Source: Deroplatys truncata (taxonomy: Eukaryota; Arthropoda; Insecta; Mantodea; Mantidae). Taken from it: a stretch of DNA of 64,000 nucleotides. The stretch spans positions 13,917,001 to 13,981,000 of the forward strand of contig CM060979.1 in assembly GCA_030765065.1 (NCBI GenBank), read 5' to 3'. Below, piece by piece: positions 46,290 to 58,450 of the stretch (its first letter is position 1; every line of letters begins with the position of its first letter). Position numbers and translations under genes: made by a program. A model generated the notes under the pieces. It did no database searches, had not been told where the DNA came from, and was given only the letters and a program-made list of their open reading frames with translations.

Positions 46290-48500
46290 TATGGGATCCA
46301 TTTGTGACATGACATACATGTATTTTCTGCACTGTCCCATAATAGCAAATAGAGAGATACCAGGTTTACTATACGCGGATGATCTTATGGTCGGGACTAT
46401 AACGGTAATTGGGCTACAGAAAGCAATCAACAGAATACGTGAATTCTGCAAGGAATGGGGAATCAAAGCAAATATAAATAAATCAAAAGTTATGCTATTT
46501 AAAAGCGGAAATAAACTTAAAAGAGAATAGAAATGGCAGATGGGGGTTTAAAGTTAGAAGTTGTCAAGGAGAAGGATTATTGGGGGGTGAGGATGAGCAG
46601 TACTGGTGAATGGGGGAGGGTACATAGGAAGGTTATGGCTAAAGGAAAGGCAGCAATGGCAGGAGTAAGGATGTGCAAATATAAACTAGAAATGCCAACT
46701 AAATGGATAGAAAGAATGTATGAAGCATTGGTAGAAGCAAGAATGCTATATGCAGTAGAAATTTGGGGAGGGGGATCTGAATTAAGCAGAAAAATAGACC
46801 AGACCTACAGAACGTTCTGCAAAGAGCTATTGGGGTTACCAAGATCAGCATCAGGGGAAGTAGCATTAGTGGAATTAGGAAGAACAAGAAGAAAGGGAGT
46901 GATACTGGAAAGGATATTAAAATTTTGGAAATTTTAAAGATATGCATGGAACAACAAAAGAGTATGAAAAATAAAAATAGCTGGTGTACAGGGGTAGAAA
47001 AAATTATGGAGAGTATAGGAATGGGAGATATTTGGAGAACAGGAGAAAGAAATAGCAATGGCTTCTGGATAATAGTAAGAAACAGAGTGGAGGACATAGA
47101 AAGACAAGAGATTTGGGGAAGCTTAGAGAATAAAAAGTCACAAGGGTTCTATAGATTAGTAAAAAGGAAATGGGGAAGAGAAGGGTATGTGGATTATTGT
47201 AATAGAGCAGAAAAAGAAGCGTTTGCATGGATGAGAACAGGATCAATGTACCTGAGAGGGCTAACAGGCAAAAAAAACGCAATTTGTGAATTATGCGGAG
47301 GCAGTGAAAGCACAGAGCATTATATGACAGAATGCAAAGAATTAGCAGAATGGAGACAAGAAGTATGGGAGGAAAAATGGATAAAAAAATCTGATGTGTT
47401 ACACTCACATGACTTTCTCTACTCTTGTACAATCTATTTTTACAAACGCCTATTCTCCATATGCTTTATGTTAATCGAGATATCGAGATGTCAATCTTAT
47501 TGCTAATTTTCTTGTAGATGCAAGGGGAATATGGTAGCTTTTAAGCGATGGTCAAATATTTTAACGCTGGTTGCTATGTGTCGAATTCCATTCTCTTTGC
47601 AAGTCCAGGACATAAAAAAATGAATAACGAATTTGAGAAAAAGTATAAGTATTGGAAAATTTAAGGGAATAACAAGCAATATCTCGAAAACGGTTCACTC
47701 AACAAAAGAAATGTATATAACATAAGTTGTGTATTTTAACGAGATCAACATTTTTTGTGTAGTAAAATTTTGTCTATCTCTTATGGTTTACCAGTTATGC
47801 AAAAGTCGTTCACAATGAAGAATACTTTTGGAGACATTCCCAGAAAATTCGAGATATACATTTCATTTCTCATGGCATTATCTTAAACATATGATATTTT
47901 AAACAAAATCGTTAGAGCCATTTTTGAGAAAATTAAAATTTTCGAAAAATGTTCCATGTAAAGGGTAGTCTGGGGTGGGGGGATTTTCTTGAAAACCTTC
48001 GTGTCGCATCTCTGGAAGATACTGAACCTAAATACCAAGTTTGGTGTTTATCCGACTGTTCGTTTTTGAGTTATGCTGTTCACACACACACAGACACACA
48101 CACACACAGACACACACACACACAGACACACACACGGACATGTTTCCAAAAATGCTTTTTTTGGATTCAGGAGGTCTCAAAACATGTATTTCCGGTGAAA
48201 TCTCGGTATCGAATTTTTGGGTGGAATGCAATACTTCCCCTACTTACTATACGTAGTAGAGAAAGTAAAAATAGTAGCAATTAAAATGTTAACAAGAAAA
48301 GAAGAAAAGCAAAATAAGAATATGGGGAAGTTCTTAAAGAAAGTAAAAGAGAAATGGATTAGAAAAGTAAGAGAGATAAGAAAGGCAGAAAGGCAAACGA
48401 AGGAAGGAGAAGATTGGGCAATAGAGATTAAGGGTAGCAAGGGATGCTCAGATGAGCCAGAAGGCCAGGGTGCCAGCCAAAAAGAGCAGCATAGCTGGCA
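46290..48500 (+). mobile_element. LINE (second type), interrupted by repeat R
   Basis: 5'-truncated reverse transcriptase: IPGLLYADDLMVG with the YADD catalytic motif, then INRIREFCKEWGIKANINKS, WIERMYEALVEARMLYAVEI and RTFCKELLGLPRSASGEVAL. A CCHC-like motif follows (CELCGGSESTEHYMTEC). The coding region is spread over at least three frames. Repeat R (47389-48266) splits it just after EEKWIKK, and the C-terminus resumes with KFLKKVKEKWIRKVREIRKA at about 48330. It lacks the RNase H seen in the LINE at 5230 and resembles the LINE at 50973. The long minus frames here are antisense shadows. Confidence 0.85.
47389..48266 (-). repeat. Repeat R copy 7 (inverted), inserted in a LINE
   Basis: Left edge GATAAAAAAA|TCTGATGTG, right edge GAGAAAGT|AAAAATAG: the insertion interrupts the LINE frame exactly, which defines both ends of R and shows A/T-run targeting. 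It contains a CA-rich tract (48081-48135). Confidence 0.9.
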
Positions 48501-50125
48501 AGAAATTTGTACAAATAAAGTAAAGTATCTACATCTATTTCTTGTCAGCATCATGTTACAACTCTGGTACAGTAATCTACCATCTCAATTCACGTAGATT
48601 TGCAAGTAATGATGGTACACGTATGCAACCTTTATGTACCACAAAGAAGAGCCAAATCATCTGGACATGATCGATCCCACAATGGAGAAACTTTGTATTC
48701 AACCATTCCCACATGCTGTTTAGGAGGCGAGGGGGGCACTATCTTGTTGCCAAATTATGTTGTTCTATTGATCTTCTAGTTGAGGAAACATAAAATTCCA
48801 AGACACAAAAAGCTTTGCATGCAAGTTGCCATGTTTTGTTTATTTCATTATCATGGCTATAAAACAAAATCTGTGCATGTGGAATTGAAACTTCCACAAT
48901 TACTGTTCAGTTTAAGTTATGATTCAAAATTATATTGTATACCTCAGAGAAAAAATACAAGTTTAAACTCACTATAATTGTGTGCACATCCTGGAAACAC
49001 ATTTGTTTTCTTACAGTAGATAATTATTTGTGTTCAAGCAGGAAAGTGTTAGCTCAGTGTGTGTGAGACATCAGTTGTAAATAACATAAATCTAACCACA
49101 CCAATATTTTATATTTTTGTCTCTGAGGTAAGTATTTGGTTATTTGAGTTTGAAAAGGCAATGTTGAATTGTGTGGTTTAAATTTTTCATATGTTCATTA
49201 AACAAGAGTGGTGTTATGAAACATAATTGCACTATGAATACAGCATGTGGTTTGAATGTGGCCTGGATATAACACAATTTATTCACAAATTGTTGACGTG
49301 TTGTATAAATTACAAGAATTGAAACATGCAGCTTTTTTAAAACCTAAAGGAAATGCATAAACTGTTTAATGATTTGAGCTCAATGCTGGAGCTCATGGAT
49401 AGTGATGTAAAACTGTTAGATAATAAATGAATTAGGAGTTTATTCCATTTTCTTATTTCCAGAAAGCTGCATCTTTAATCAAATCTGATAAGTGTTTTTG
49501 GTAATTTTTAGGTTTATATCTTTGATTTAGATCATAATTATTAACACTACAAAACCTATCTTTAAATCTGATATCACACCTCACTTATATCAAGTAAATT
49601 ACGTATAGTTTTATTTTTATGGCATTTTGGAAAGAGAATGCCTAAACATTATGAACAGATATGCTCCAAAACCAATACTGGAAAGCTAGCACCAAAAGAG
49701 GTGAATAAATTGATCACTGCCATCTAGCAGCAAGAATGTTAAGTTTAAATCAGGAATTTTGTCCTTACATTTCTACTCTCAACATGCATATTCTGACTTT
49801 CTTTGCACATAGCAGTGTAATGAAACTAGTAGGAACCAACTTCTTCATTATACTTCTTCACTCACTGGAGTGTCAAACACAGGACTTCTCTCTAATCACT
49901 TGCAATAACATTCATTGTATGGAACAACTGTTGTCATGACCTCACTCGAACTGAGTAACCAGCACTTTGTCACATTAACAACAAAAACTCAGTGTTGCAA
50001 TCACACTCGCTGATGTATAGTCACAGGAGCTTCGAGAGAGTTCATTGGAGGTGGGGAAAAAATATCCAGAAGTATCTTGTTGCATATGTAATTTACATCA
50101 GAGAGAAGGCTGTCCTCCTCATAGT
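48501..50125. other. Intronic stretch, nothing recognised
   Basis: AT-rich intron. A weak resemblance exists between 49680-50060 and 16960-17240 (both contain ACACAGGACTT, CACTCG...CACTGAGTAA and GAAGTATCT-like blocks in order), suggesting another old repeat. Confidence 0.4.
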
Positions 50126-50887
50126 ATGGTTCACAACAACCGAGAACAGTAACCAGGATGAGAACGAGAAAGTTGAAATACATGTATTCTAATGGGAGCA
50201 TTCACAATCGACGAGAAGCTTTCCTGGGCCCCAGGAGCAGGAAAGAAGACTTGGCCAAGTTTTAACTTTCTCATTCTCAGGCATGGCATATTAGATCATA
50301 TTGTACATATTAGACTCTTCACTGTAGAGGTTATTCTAGGTGGCCGTGACATGAAACACCCACTAATGCTCTATAGTTGCAAGCTGGAAACATGAAACTC
50401 GAAGAAATTAGTAGCATATGTGCTTCCTAACCTCACATCCTGACAACTGCAGATCCATTGAGCATTGGTTCTTCTAGTGAAAGGGTCATCTGTAATTTAA
50501 GTGCAACACAAAACTGGCTATTGCCTCAAATACAATGGTAAAAACTACAAAGAACAGCAAACACTGGTAGCAATTAACAAAGAACAACAAACAAATGTGT
50601 GCCATTCAATGAAAGAAGGAAAGCTTGGTAGGGCTAGACAAATCGGATGGATGTAGATAATGCTTACTCAATCGAATTTTGACATTGGCTAAGCCACGTT
50701 ATTTTGGCTGAATTGCAAGCAGGTGAGAAAATGTCATTGGCCAGTTAAAAACACATGAAATTCCAATGCACAAAATCGACTTACCACTTTGTGATCGATA
50801 TGCATTCCTGTTCTCGTTACCAGATTGTTGTGAACCAAATCTTATATACTGCATTGCTTCCTGTTCTCAAACTGTTGTGAACCAGCC
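50126..50887. mobile_element. Non-autonomous TIR element, family T copy 2
   Basis: Homologous to 32981-33713 from TGGTTCACAAC to GTTGTGAACCAGCC, with shared internal blocks GGCCGTGACATGAAAC and TTTGTGATCGATATGCATTC. The left terminal repeat is shortened. Confidence 0.75.
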
Positions 50888-50972
50888 TTCTGCCTCCAAC
50901 GAATCAGTTGGCCGGCTAACCCGGCCCACAATAACTCTGCTACGATATAATAATTCCACAATCTAGTAGTAA

Positions 50973-52136
50973 GTAAGTAATTTTATTAATCCAATTAATT
51001 GTACAAATTTACAACAAGAAATTTTATAAATTTATTCTTAACCCAGTTACTAAAAATAACAATAAAATAAAAACTAACCTCTTAACTACTGGTATCCAGC
51101 AGTATGGAATACTGGTAGCCAGCATTCCTCCTAATCTAGAAGTACAATTATCTATTTAATCTCCAATACTAACTAACTCTACCTTGAGTTGCTTTACCTT
51201 GAACCACAAGAAACTCAAACCTTGAGGTTGTTGAGTTGTTGGGTCCTGCTTACAACATATCAAATAAACACTAATGTAATTTAATTTAATACTCATTTAT
51301 CTCTTCCTTGCTAATTTTCCTCATCCATTTTGCTCTTACTCTGCCCAAAAAGTTCCCTACTTCTATTATATGTTTCCTAGATTTTACATTTACTAACTTT
51401 TTAGCTTGAATTTCCCTTGGTAAATTTATGCATTCTCTCTTCTCTAACCTCTTTCTAAGTAACTTTGTTTCTTCACACTCTAAAACTATATGCCACTCTT
51501 TAACTTCCCAGTGGCATAGTGGGCATTTCTCCAAATCAATCTCTTTTCTCAAACCTTTCAAATTCACCACCCTTGTCCTAGCCCATGCAAATCCTGCTCT
51601 TGCTGTTTTATCACATATATCCACATACTGTTCCCTACTCCATACTACTTTCATTTCTCTGTATAATCTCAGTGAGCTCTTAAAAGTAAAACTCGCTAAT
51701 AAATCTTGTTTTTTCCATGTCCTCTATTCTTGTCCTAATTTCATTCCAGAAACTTATTTGTAGTAATTCTTTAGCTCTCCAAATCTCCCCAAAACCTATC
51801 TTCATCAAGGTTTTCTTTATCTTACCTAGCCAAGACTCTTTAGGATTAAGCCTTTCCTGCATTATCAAACATTGATATAAAATGTTCTGATCATCAAAAC
51901 TTCTAATTCTATTCCAATATTTTAGTACTCTTTCCACAATTTGTCCTTTAATTCCTATTCTTCCTAATTCGGCTTGTGCCACTCCATTGGGTGATGATCT
52001 TGGTAAGCCCAATATTTGTTTATAAAAGCTCTTATGGATCATGTCTATATTTACTCACCTTTCTTCCAGGCCCCAAATCTCTGCTCCATATAACATTTTT
52101 GCTTCTACTACAGTAGTATAAATTCTCTCTAACCAT
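50973..52136 (-). mobile_element. 5'-truncated LINE (second type) with 13-bp TSD
   Basis: Flanked by AATCTAGTAGTAA at 50960-50972 and 52137-52149. The minus strand encodes KSFYKQILGLPRSSPNGVAQ, then AELGRIGIKGQIVERVLKYW, then (different frame) SREQYVDICDKTARAGFAWA and CPLCHWEVKEWHIVLEC, a CCHC motif. The 3' tail reads (TTAC)n on the minus strand. Same LINE type as 46290-48500. Confidence 0.9.
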
Positions 52137-52412
52137 AATCTAGTAGTAATTAAACCTATTATGAAAATAATGTCCAAATATTTGCATTATTCTTCTGTAT
52201 ATGGTAATTTACATATATTTGTGACAAACAGTGGTATTCTGCTTTTACTTCCATAAGCTAGTCCAAACCATCAACATTCCATGTTGCTAGATGGCAGCAA
52301 TGTTAAATAGACAAGCTTTTCAGTATTGGCTTCAGAACATATTTGTAGTGAATCAAAATAACTTGAGCAGTTTTATTTTGCTTAATGTATTTAAATGATG
52401 GTAAAATTTTAG

Positions 52413-52613
52413 TCATCTAGCGCAAGTGCCTCAGTGCAGATGGCTCCAAGTTCAAGCCTGGTAACTGTTGTTGATGATATTTCTCAACTGCGACAATCCA
52501 GTGGAAACAGCTCTGCCAGTTCAGGTAGTTTGGCTGGACTAAGTGACACAGATACAGCTGCAACTCTTCCTGGTCCATCACAAGGTTTCATCATTGCTCT
52601 CCACCGCAAAATG
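52413..52613 (+). CDS. USP32: USP32 internal exon C (GFIIALHRKM block)
   Basis: The exon is 67 codons, phase 0 at both ends, from acceptor ATTTTAG|TCA to donor AAAATG|GTATGT. The first ~55 residues are a Ser/Thr-rich linker. The last ten, GFIIALHRKM, match the conserved vertebrate GYIIAVHRKM block of USP32, as recalled. It joins the upstream exon (12092-12219) and the downstream one (55038-55228) in frame. A second acceptor AG at 52438-52439, also in phase, would shorten the product by nine residues; neither acceptor has a strong pyrimidine tract. The intron before it is about 40.2 kb and full of transposons. A 13-bp-duplicated SINE lies 230 bp after the donor. Confidence 0.85.
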
Positions 52614-52843
52614 GTATGTTTGTTTTCTTTATTTTTTCGTAATATTTTGTTTTTTTTCTAAAAATGCCTTTACAGCATGAAACTCACAAGTAATCAGAGA
52701 ACAATAGTGAAAATTGGTCTTTCAATTTTTGCATAAAACTAAGAGATGAGTAGATCTAAGTAGCTATATTGATTAAATGGAGGAGATTACTTTTTTATTT
52801 TTATTTAATTTAATACAAAATTTTAGCCTTTAATTTAGCTTTC

Positions 52844-53221
52844 GGGCGGCGCCGTGGCCGAGTGGTTAGACCGCTTGCCTCCCACCGAGGCGGCGCGGGT
52901 TCAATCCCAGGGACCTGCATGTGGGATTTGTGGTGGACGAAGCGGCGTCTGGGCGGGTTTTCTCCGGGTTCTCCGGTTTCCCCCACCATTCATTCCACCA
53001 ACTGCTCCATCATCACCTTTCCTTTCATCCATTTCACCAACATTTCGTTTCATCTACTTCTTTCCTCCCATACCAGGCATCGGGCTGATCACCCATCCTG
53101 GATGTTCTGTCTGATCCATGAGTGTCTGCTCCTCGACGGGCCTCTGACCCCAGGCACCCGCCTGTAAGTCCTGGGGGGTTTAAGTCCTACATAAAAGGAG
53201 GGTAAACAGATAATGAATGAA
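52844..53221 (+). mobile_element. SINE family 2, full copy with 13-bp TSD
   Basis: Head GTGGCCGAGTGGTTAGACCG and B-box GGGTTCAATCCC, a body with CTGGATGTTCTGTCTGATCC, tail (ATGA)n. TAATTTAGCTTTC flanks it at 52831-52843 and 53222-53234. The twin copy at 30922-31305 is about 95% alike by eye, so the family was active recently. It lies in the intron just after the third USP32 exon. Confidence 0.9.
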
Positions 53222-53234
53222 TAATTTAGCTTTC

Positions 53235-54037
53235 AATATATAATTTGAGGCCCCCCTAAACCCCCCCCCCCAAAAGCATTTTTAGAGAAAGGTTCCTGTG
53301 TATGCGTGCGTGTTATGAGAAAAGACAGCATAACTCAAAAATGAGCAGTCGGATACATACAAAACTTCATATTTAGCTTCAGTACCTTCCCAAGAATACA
53401 ACACAAAGATTTTCAAGATAATCCCCCTATTCCAAACTACCCTTTACATGGAACATTTTTGAAATTTTTTATTTGCTAAAAATGGCTCTTAATGATTTTG
53501 ATTAAAATACCATATGTTAAAGATATTTACTTGTTAAATAAAATGTATATCTTGAATTTTCTGGGAATAGCCTGTGAAGTCCTTTTCATTTGGAAGGAAT
53601 TTTGTATAATCTTGTGTAACTGGTAAACGTTGAGTGATAGGCAAAAACATACTACACAATAAATGTGAGATCTCTTTAAGACACACAATTTATTTAAAAT
53701 AACTTTTTTTGTGGCATCAGCCGTTTCCGAGATATCTGTTATTAATGGTTCAAATTTCAATACTTAGCCATTCTTTTCAAGTCCTGTCGATTTTCAGTTT
53801 TTTTTGTGATGTTATGGAAAGAGTTCTAAGGCCAACATGTAGCATACTTCTAAAACATTTTACTGTTGCTGTTCTCTTTGAAACTATAAGTAAAAGTGTA
53901 ATGCAGCTATTTCTGGAAATGTTTATCTGGATTAAAATGAAGTAGATAGGAAGATAAACTTTTGTGAGGATAATTTATATATCCACCAATAAGATAGAGG
54001 GTAGATAAAGTATTGTGAATGTAACACATCAGATTTT
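53235..54037 (+). repeat. Repeat R copy 8 (5'-truncated)
   Basis: It lacks the hairpin start, begins near the GAGGCCCCCC block and runs to GTAACACATCAGATTTTT. It is older than the copy that abuts it. Confidence 0.75.
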
Positions 54038-54038
54038 T

Positions 54039-54805
54039 ACTTTCTCTACTATGTATAGTAAGTAGGGGAAGTATTGTATTCCACCCAAAAATTCGATATC
54101 GAGATTTCACCGGAAATATATGTTTTGAGACCCCTGAATCCAAAAAAAGGATTTTTGGAAACATGTCTGTGTGTGCGAGTCTGTGAACAGCATAACTCAG
54201 AAACGAACAGTCGGATAAACACCAAACTTGGTATTTAGGTTCAATATCTTCCAGAGATGCGACACGAAGGTTTTCAAGAAAATCCCCCCACCCCAGATTA
54301 CCCTTTACGTGGAACATTTTTGGAAAATTTTAATTTTCTCAAAAATGGCTTTAACGATTTTGATTAAAATATCATATGTTTAAGATATTTTTATGACAAA
54401 TAAAATGTATATCTTGAATTTTCTGGGAATGTCTCCAAAAGTATTCTTCATTGTGAACGACTTTTGCATAACTGGTAAACCATAAGAGATAGACAAAATT
54501 TTACTACACAAAAAATGTAGATCACATTAAAAGTACACAATTTATGTCATATACATTTTTTTTGTTGAGTGAACCATTTTCGAGATATTGCTTGTTATTC
54601 CCTTAAATTTTCCAATACTTATAGTATTTTTCAAATTCGTTATTAATTTTTTATGTCCTGGACATACAAAGAGAATGGAATGCGCTGCATAGCAACTAGC
54701 TCTTAAAATATTTGACTATCGCTTAAATAATACCATATTCCCCTTGCATCTATAAGAAAATTAGCAATAAGATTAACATCTCGATTAACATGAAGCATAC
54801 GAAGA
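54039..54805 (+). repeat. Repeat R copy 9, abutting copy 8
   Basis: Starts ACTTTCTCTACTATGTATAG directly at the T5 run that ends copy 8, and matches the start of the window almost base for base. The 3' end is cut near 54805, before the terminal GTAGAGAAAGT. USP32 exon D begins 230 bp later. Confidence 0.85.
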
Positions 54806-55037
54806 AATTAATATTGCTTTGAGCTGGAGGACATAAGTGTTTTCTAGCTCAAAGAAGCCATCACATGCATGCTCTGAATCAAAAGCTGTAGTTAAGAGAA
54901 TGGAGTGTTTCCCTTGCTTTTCTGTGCAAATGTTTGACTAGGAAAATGCGCAGTGTACTTAATTATCTTATCTAAGTCATCACCCATAATACATAATATA
55001 ACAGTATGTTTAGATACAGTACTGGTGTCTGTTCCAG

Positions 55038-55228
55038 ATTCGTCAAGATGTATACTTCATGTCATCACAGAAGACAAAGCCAAGTTTGTTTGGCATACCT
55101 CTTATTGTTCCATGTTGTGAAACCACCACACATCAGGACTTATATCAATCTGTGTGGGTCCAGGTTGCAAGACTTGTGTCACCTTTACCTCCCTCTGAGA
55201 CAGCTGCACCTAATCATGCCCAGGATTG
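55038..55228 (+). CDS. USP32: USP32 internal exon D
   Basis: The exon is 191 bases, with acceptor GTTCCAG|ATT and donor GGATTG|GTAAGT, starting in phase 0 and leaving two bases. The correct frame reads IRQDVYFMSSQKTKPSLFG, then IPLIVPC, a short variable piece, and DLYQSVWVQVARLVSPLPP, ending near NHAQDC. This matches human USP32 RTELYFLSSQKNRPSLFG, MPLIVPC, DLYDAVWIQVSRLASPLPP and NHAQDC (from memory). It is the longest well-conserved block here and fixes the gene identity. Its frame is closed by a stop just outside the exon, so a simple open-frame scan shows only a wrong-frame 108-codon shadow. The terminal Asp-Cys codons are completed by the next exon. Confidence 0.95.
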
Positions 55229-55329
55229 GTAAGTTATTGTCATTTGAGCTTCTCAGGTTATATTTCCATTGGAAAGGTCTGTGGCAACTTTCTTGTTTTG
55301 TTTTTTATGTCTGTTTAACATCCAATGTG

Positions 55330-57940
55330 TAAACCCTGAGGCCACTAACAGGGGGATAGTAGACGCACGGGGTGAGAGGATGCCATAGGGTAAGCTAGGG
55401 GTAGCAAATAATAACTACACCAGGTTCTATAAAAAGCTAACTACTGAGCCATTTTATTAAGCATGCTGGGGCTTGGAGCCCTCTGATGGGCTCCCTGGTG
55501 CAGGAACTTATGTACACATCACATGGACTTACCTGGAGGGAATTCTAGCAGGTCTTGAAGCACTAGATTGAATGAAAACTGTGCGTTGACATCAGGGTTC
55601 ATGATCCAAGTTTAACCTAGATGCATGTCGTCTATGTAGCAGTATGACAATTGAGAGTGAATCCATCATAGAGCAAGCTCACCCACAAACATGGTCAATA
55701 AATACACGTACTAAAGCTAGTTCAGCAAAGCGTTATTCCTTGTTTGGTTATTACACCACTTCATGAAATCTGATACAGCTCCCTGACTATGGGTGGAGTC
55801 CCACAAAGAGTCATTGCAGTATTCTCTTTATATATCAAATGAAATGAAGCTGGCAAGAATGGAAGGGAAATGGGCCGTCATAAAGAATTTATGGTTGTGG
55901 GTCGATGGGCGGATGGTGGCTGGATGCGAAAGAGACACAAGGAGCAGCAGATTGCAGGAGCAGGAAATGATTCAGCTAAATACATCCGAGTCCAGAGAGA
56001 AGGAAGTCCAAAGAGCGATTGGAAATCGGAGAAGGATGGATATATATGGAAGTTACGTCACTGATACGTGGGGCTGGCGGGAAGAAGATGGTTGTGTCAG
56101 ACAGAGGATTGAGAGACAAGGCAGTGACATCAGATCAGAGTGACGTATGGGCAACAACTGGCAAAGTTAGGAATGTAACATCATCCAGGAGGGAGGAAGT
56201 TCAATCGCCACATGATATGGTTGCAGGCAGGGCAGAGGTGTGGTTTCAGAGTGGCGTATTGGTGGAAGAAGAAAGCGTTGTGTTGACACCCAATGGGAGC
56301 TTATGGATTTTGGACAGAAACAAAGCGGAACTGCCAAGGGAGCCAACAGAAATAGATTTATAGAGTAGGAAAGTGTGCCATACGTATAGAAATAAAGCAG
56401 GCTCTGTAAGAAGTATGGGAAAACAGAAGCAGTAATAATGGGGAAGTTAATAGAATAGGGAGGGAGAGTGACTATAGAATGAGTAGAAGGGAACAAATTA
56501 GACAAAGTAAAGACAAGTGTACTGATAAGTAAGTGATAGATTTATATGAAATCGTGAAGTGAATGATTTAGATGTAAAGGACGGTAAACACGGAGAGGGC
56601 TAGGAGGGAGAGTTACATTTCTTTATATGAATGAGCAAGTGTTGTTATGGACAATCAGTACGGGGTACACAATAAGTATTCTCTAAATTGTATCTAATAG
56701 TTCCCATTTCCCAGTGATAGGTGAGTTTCAAAGACGATCAGAGGAAGTAAGGGAAGGAGATGGGAAAGGGAGAAGAACTCTAAGCAGTATAGCGACTTTA
56801 AATGAGAAACGTTAGCGATATGAAGCTGACTCAATACACATGTTTTGTAAATGCAGAAGCATGGGTATGATTGGCAAAAGGAGCCAGGGCTCGACGCTGA
56901 TCATGACCAAATGTAGTGTATTAGCTCAACACTCAATAAAGATATCATATTGTCATGACCTCTATATCATTTTAGCTCTATATCATTTTAGAGCGAATAC
57001 CGAAGGATCTTAAAGTTAATAATTCATATTATACGAGGTCAGATGGGGGACGCAGCTGAGAGAAATTATAAAAATATATCAGAATATACTTATTAATGGT
57101 ATTATTATATGGTGTGGATGAGGGAAGGGACTATCTACTATAGTAATTTAAACCTAATGAACATGGATGGCTAGTAGTTTTATTGATGTAAAGGGATTAC
57201 ATTACCTCCTTGTTTCCTTGCCTGTCGGTGAGGATGCCATACTGCTGGTATGGACAGCATGCACACACAACTTGCCTCTAGCAGTAACTTGCCTCGACTG
57301 ACTAAACCACGCTCACTCGAACGCTATACTAGAACTGGTTTATCTCCTCCACTCTTGCGCAATATCCGATCTGGGCCGCCAGGTCACATACACAATAATG
57401 CTCGTACGTCACATCATCATATATCAAATGCTATTGAAAAGTGAAAACTTTACACTTATTCCTGTACAGTTGAGTCTTAATTCATAGTTTTTAGAGGTGG
57501 AGTTAAGAAAAGCGGTTAAAGCAGGAAAATTATGAATGCAGGATTCATTAACTCCACCCCCATGAAAGAGTATCTTTAAATTTATGTTTGCTGCTTTACT
57601 GCTTTTTATTTCCATTAAAACAACGTACTTGCTGTATTTAAAATGCTCTACTGCTTGTTACTATCGCCATCATGTGTATCGTTCAGTTTTGTAAGTGCAG
57701 TGTTTCAGGAAACATCAGCACCGCTTTAGCTGTGGTATCGTCATCTCCAGTAATTCTGCTTTGTATTTCATCTGTATCATTGTTCATTTTGTAAATGTCA
57801 AAACAAAACTGACAACACTTTCCTCACATGGGTGCTTGTCATTGTCATCTTGACCTAGATCCAGACAGCATAACTAACTTATTGGCTGCTACTGCAGCAT
57901 ATTGCACAACTGACGAATTTCAGTGAACCACAAAAATAAA
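55330..57940. other. Unassigned stretch with a purine-rich + strand core
   Basis: From about 55790 to 56800 the + strand is strongly A/G-rich, unlike its neighbours. Frames 55793-56143 and 56019-56363 overlap in different registers (WGWREEDGCVRQRIERQGSD; RAEVWFQSGVLVEEESVVLT). Neither has motifs I recognise, and splice support is absent. It could be internal sequence of an old retroelement. No terminal repeats were found around it by eye. Confidence 0.35.
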
Positions 57941-58450
57941 ATGACTGCGGCTATAGGAACATGACTATTGCGGGAGGGGGCGATGATTTCAAAGAACAGT
58001 TCATAGCTTTGCAATTAAATAGAACTGGAGGACAGTGGGGTCTAAAGCAAGAAGGCCGAAATAGATTCTGCTGAACCATCTAAAGGAAGTGGTTCTGCAG
58101 GGAGCAAGAAGGCAGTGACGGCAGAGAGATGAACTTGTGTCAGTTGTTGAGAATGAAGATTCACATCGACTGCATGTCCATTTGGAACAAATTCCCAGCG
58201 AATCAAAATTCCACCACAGCATATTATTTTGGGACCGAACTGATTTGTTTAGTAGAAATGTTTGCAGGCTGACGGATATCGAGCCACTGTTTCCAGGTGT
58301 CAGGTTTGTAGTAATACACTTACTTTTCATCACATGTGACAATTCTGCTGATAAATCTATTATCCCAGGGATTATCAATAAGCCGACAATAAATATTCAA
58401 GATAAAGAGAGTTGAGGGTTGTTACACTACATCACTAAAATATTCTTACT

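Noticed and set aside
46699-47432. Long hydrophobic minus frames (132 and 142 codons)
   Set aside because: They are antisense to the A/G-rich coding strand of a LINE; the apparent membrane character is a composition effect.
52862-53167. Frames of 86-101 codons also found at 30983-31296
   Set aside because: They lie in two copies of a tRNA-derived SINE and are not conserved as protein.
55006-55332. 108-codon + frame
   Set aside because: It is a wrong-frame reading of the USP32 exon at 55038-55228; another frame carries the conserved protein.
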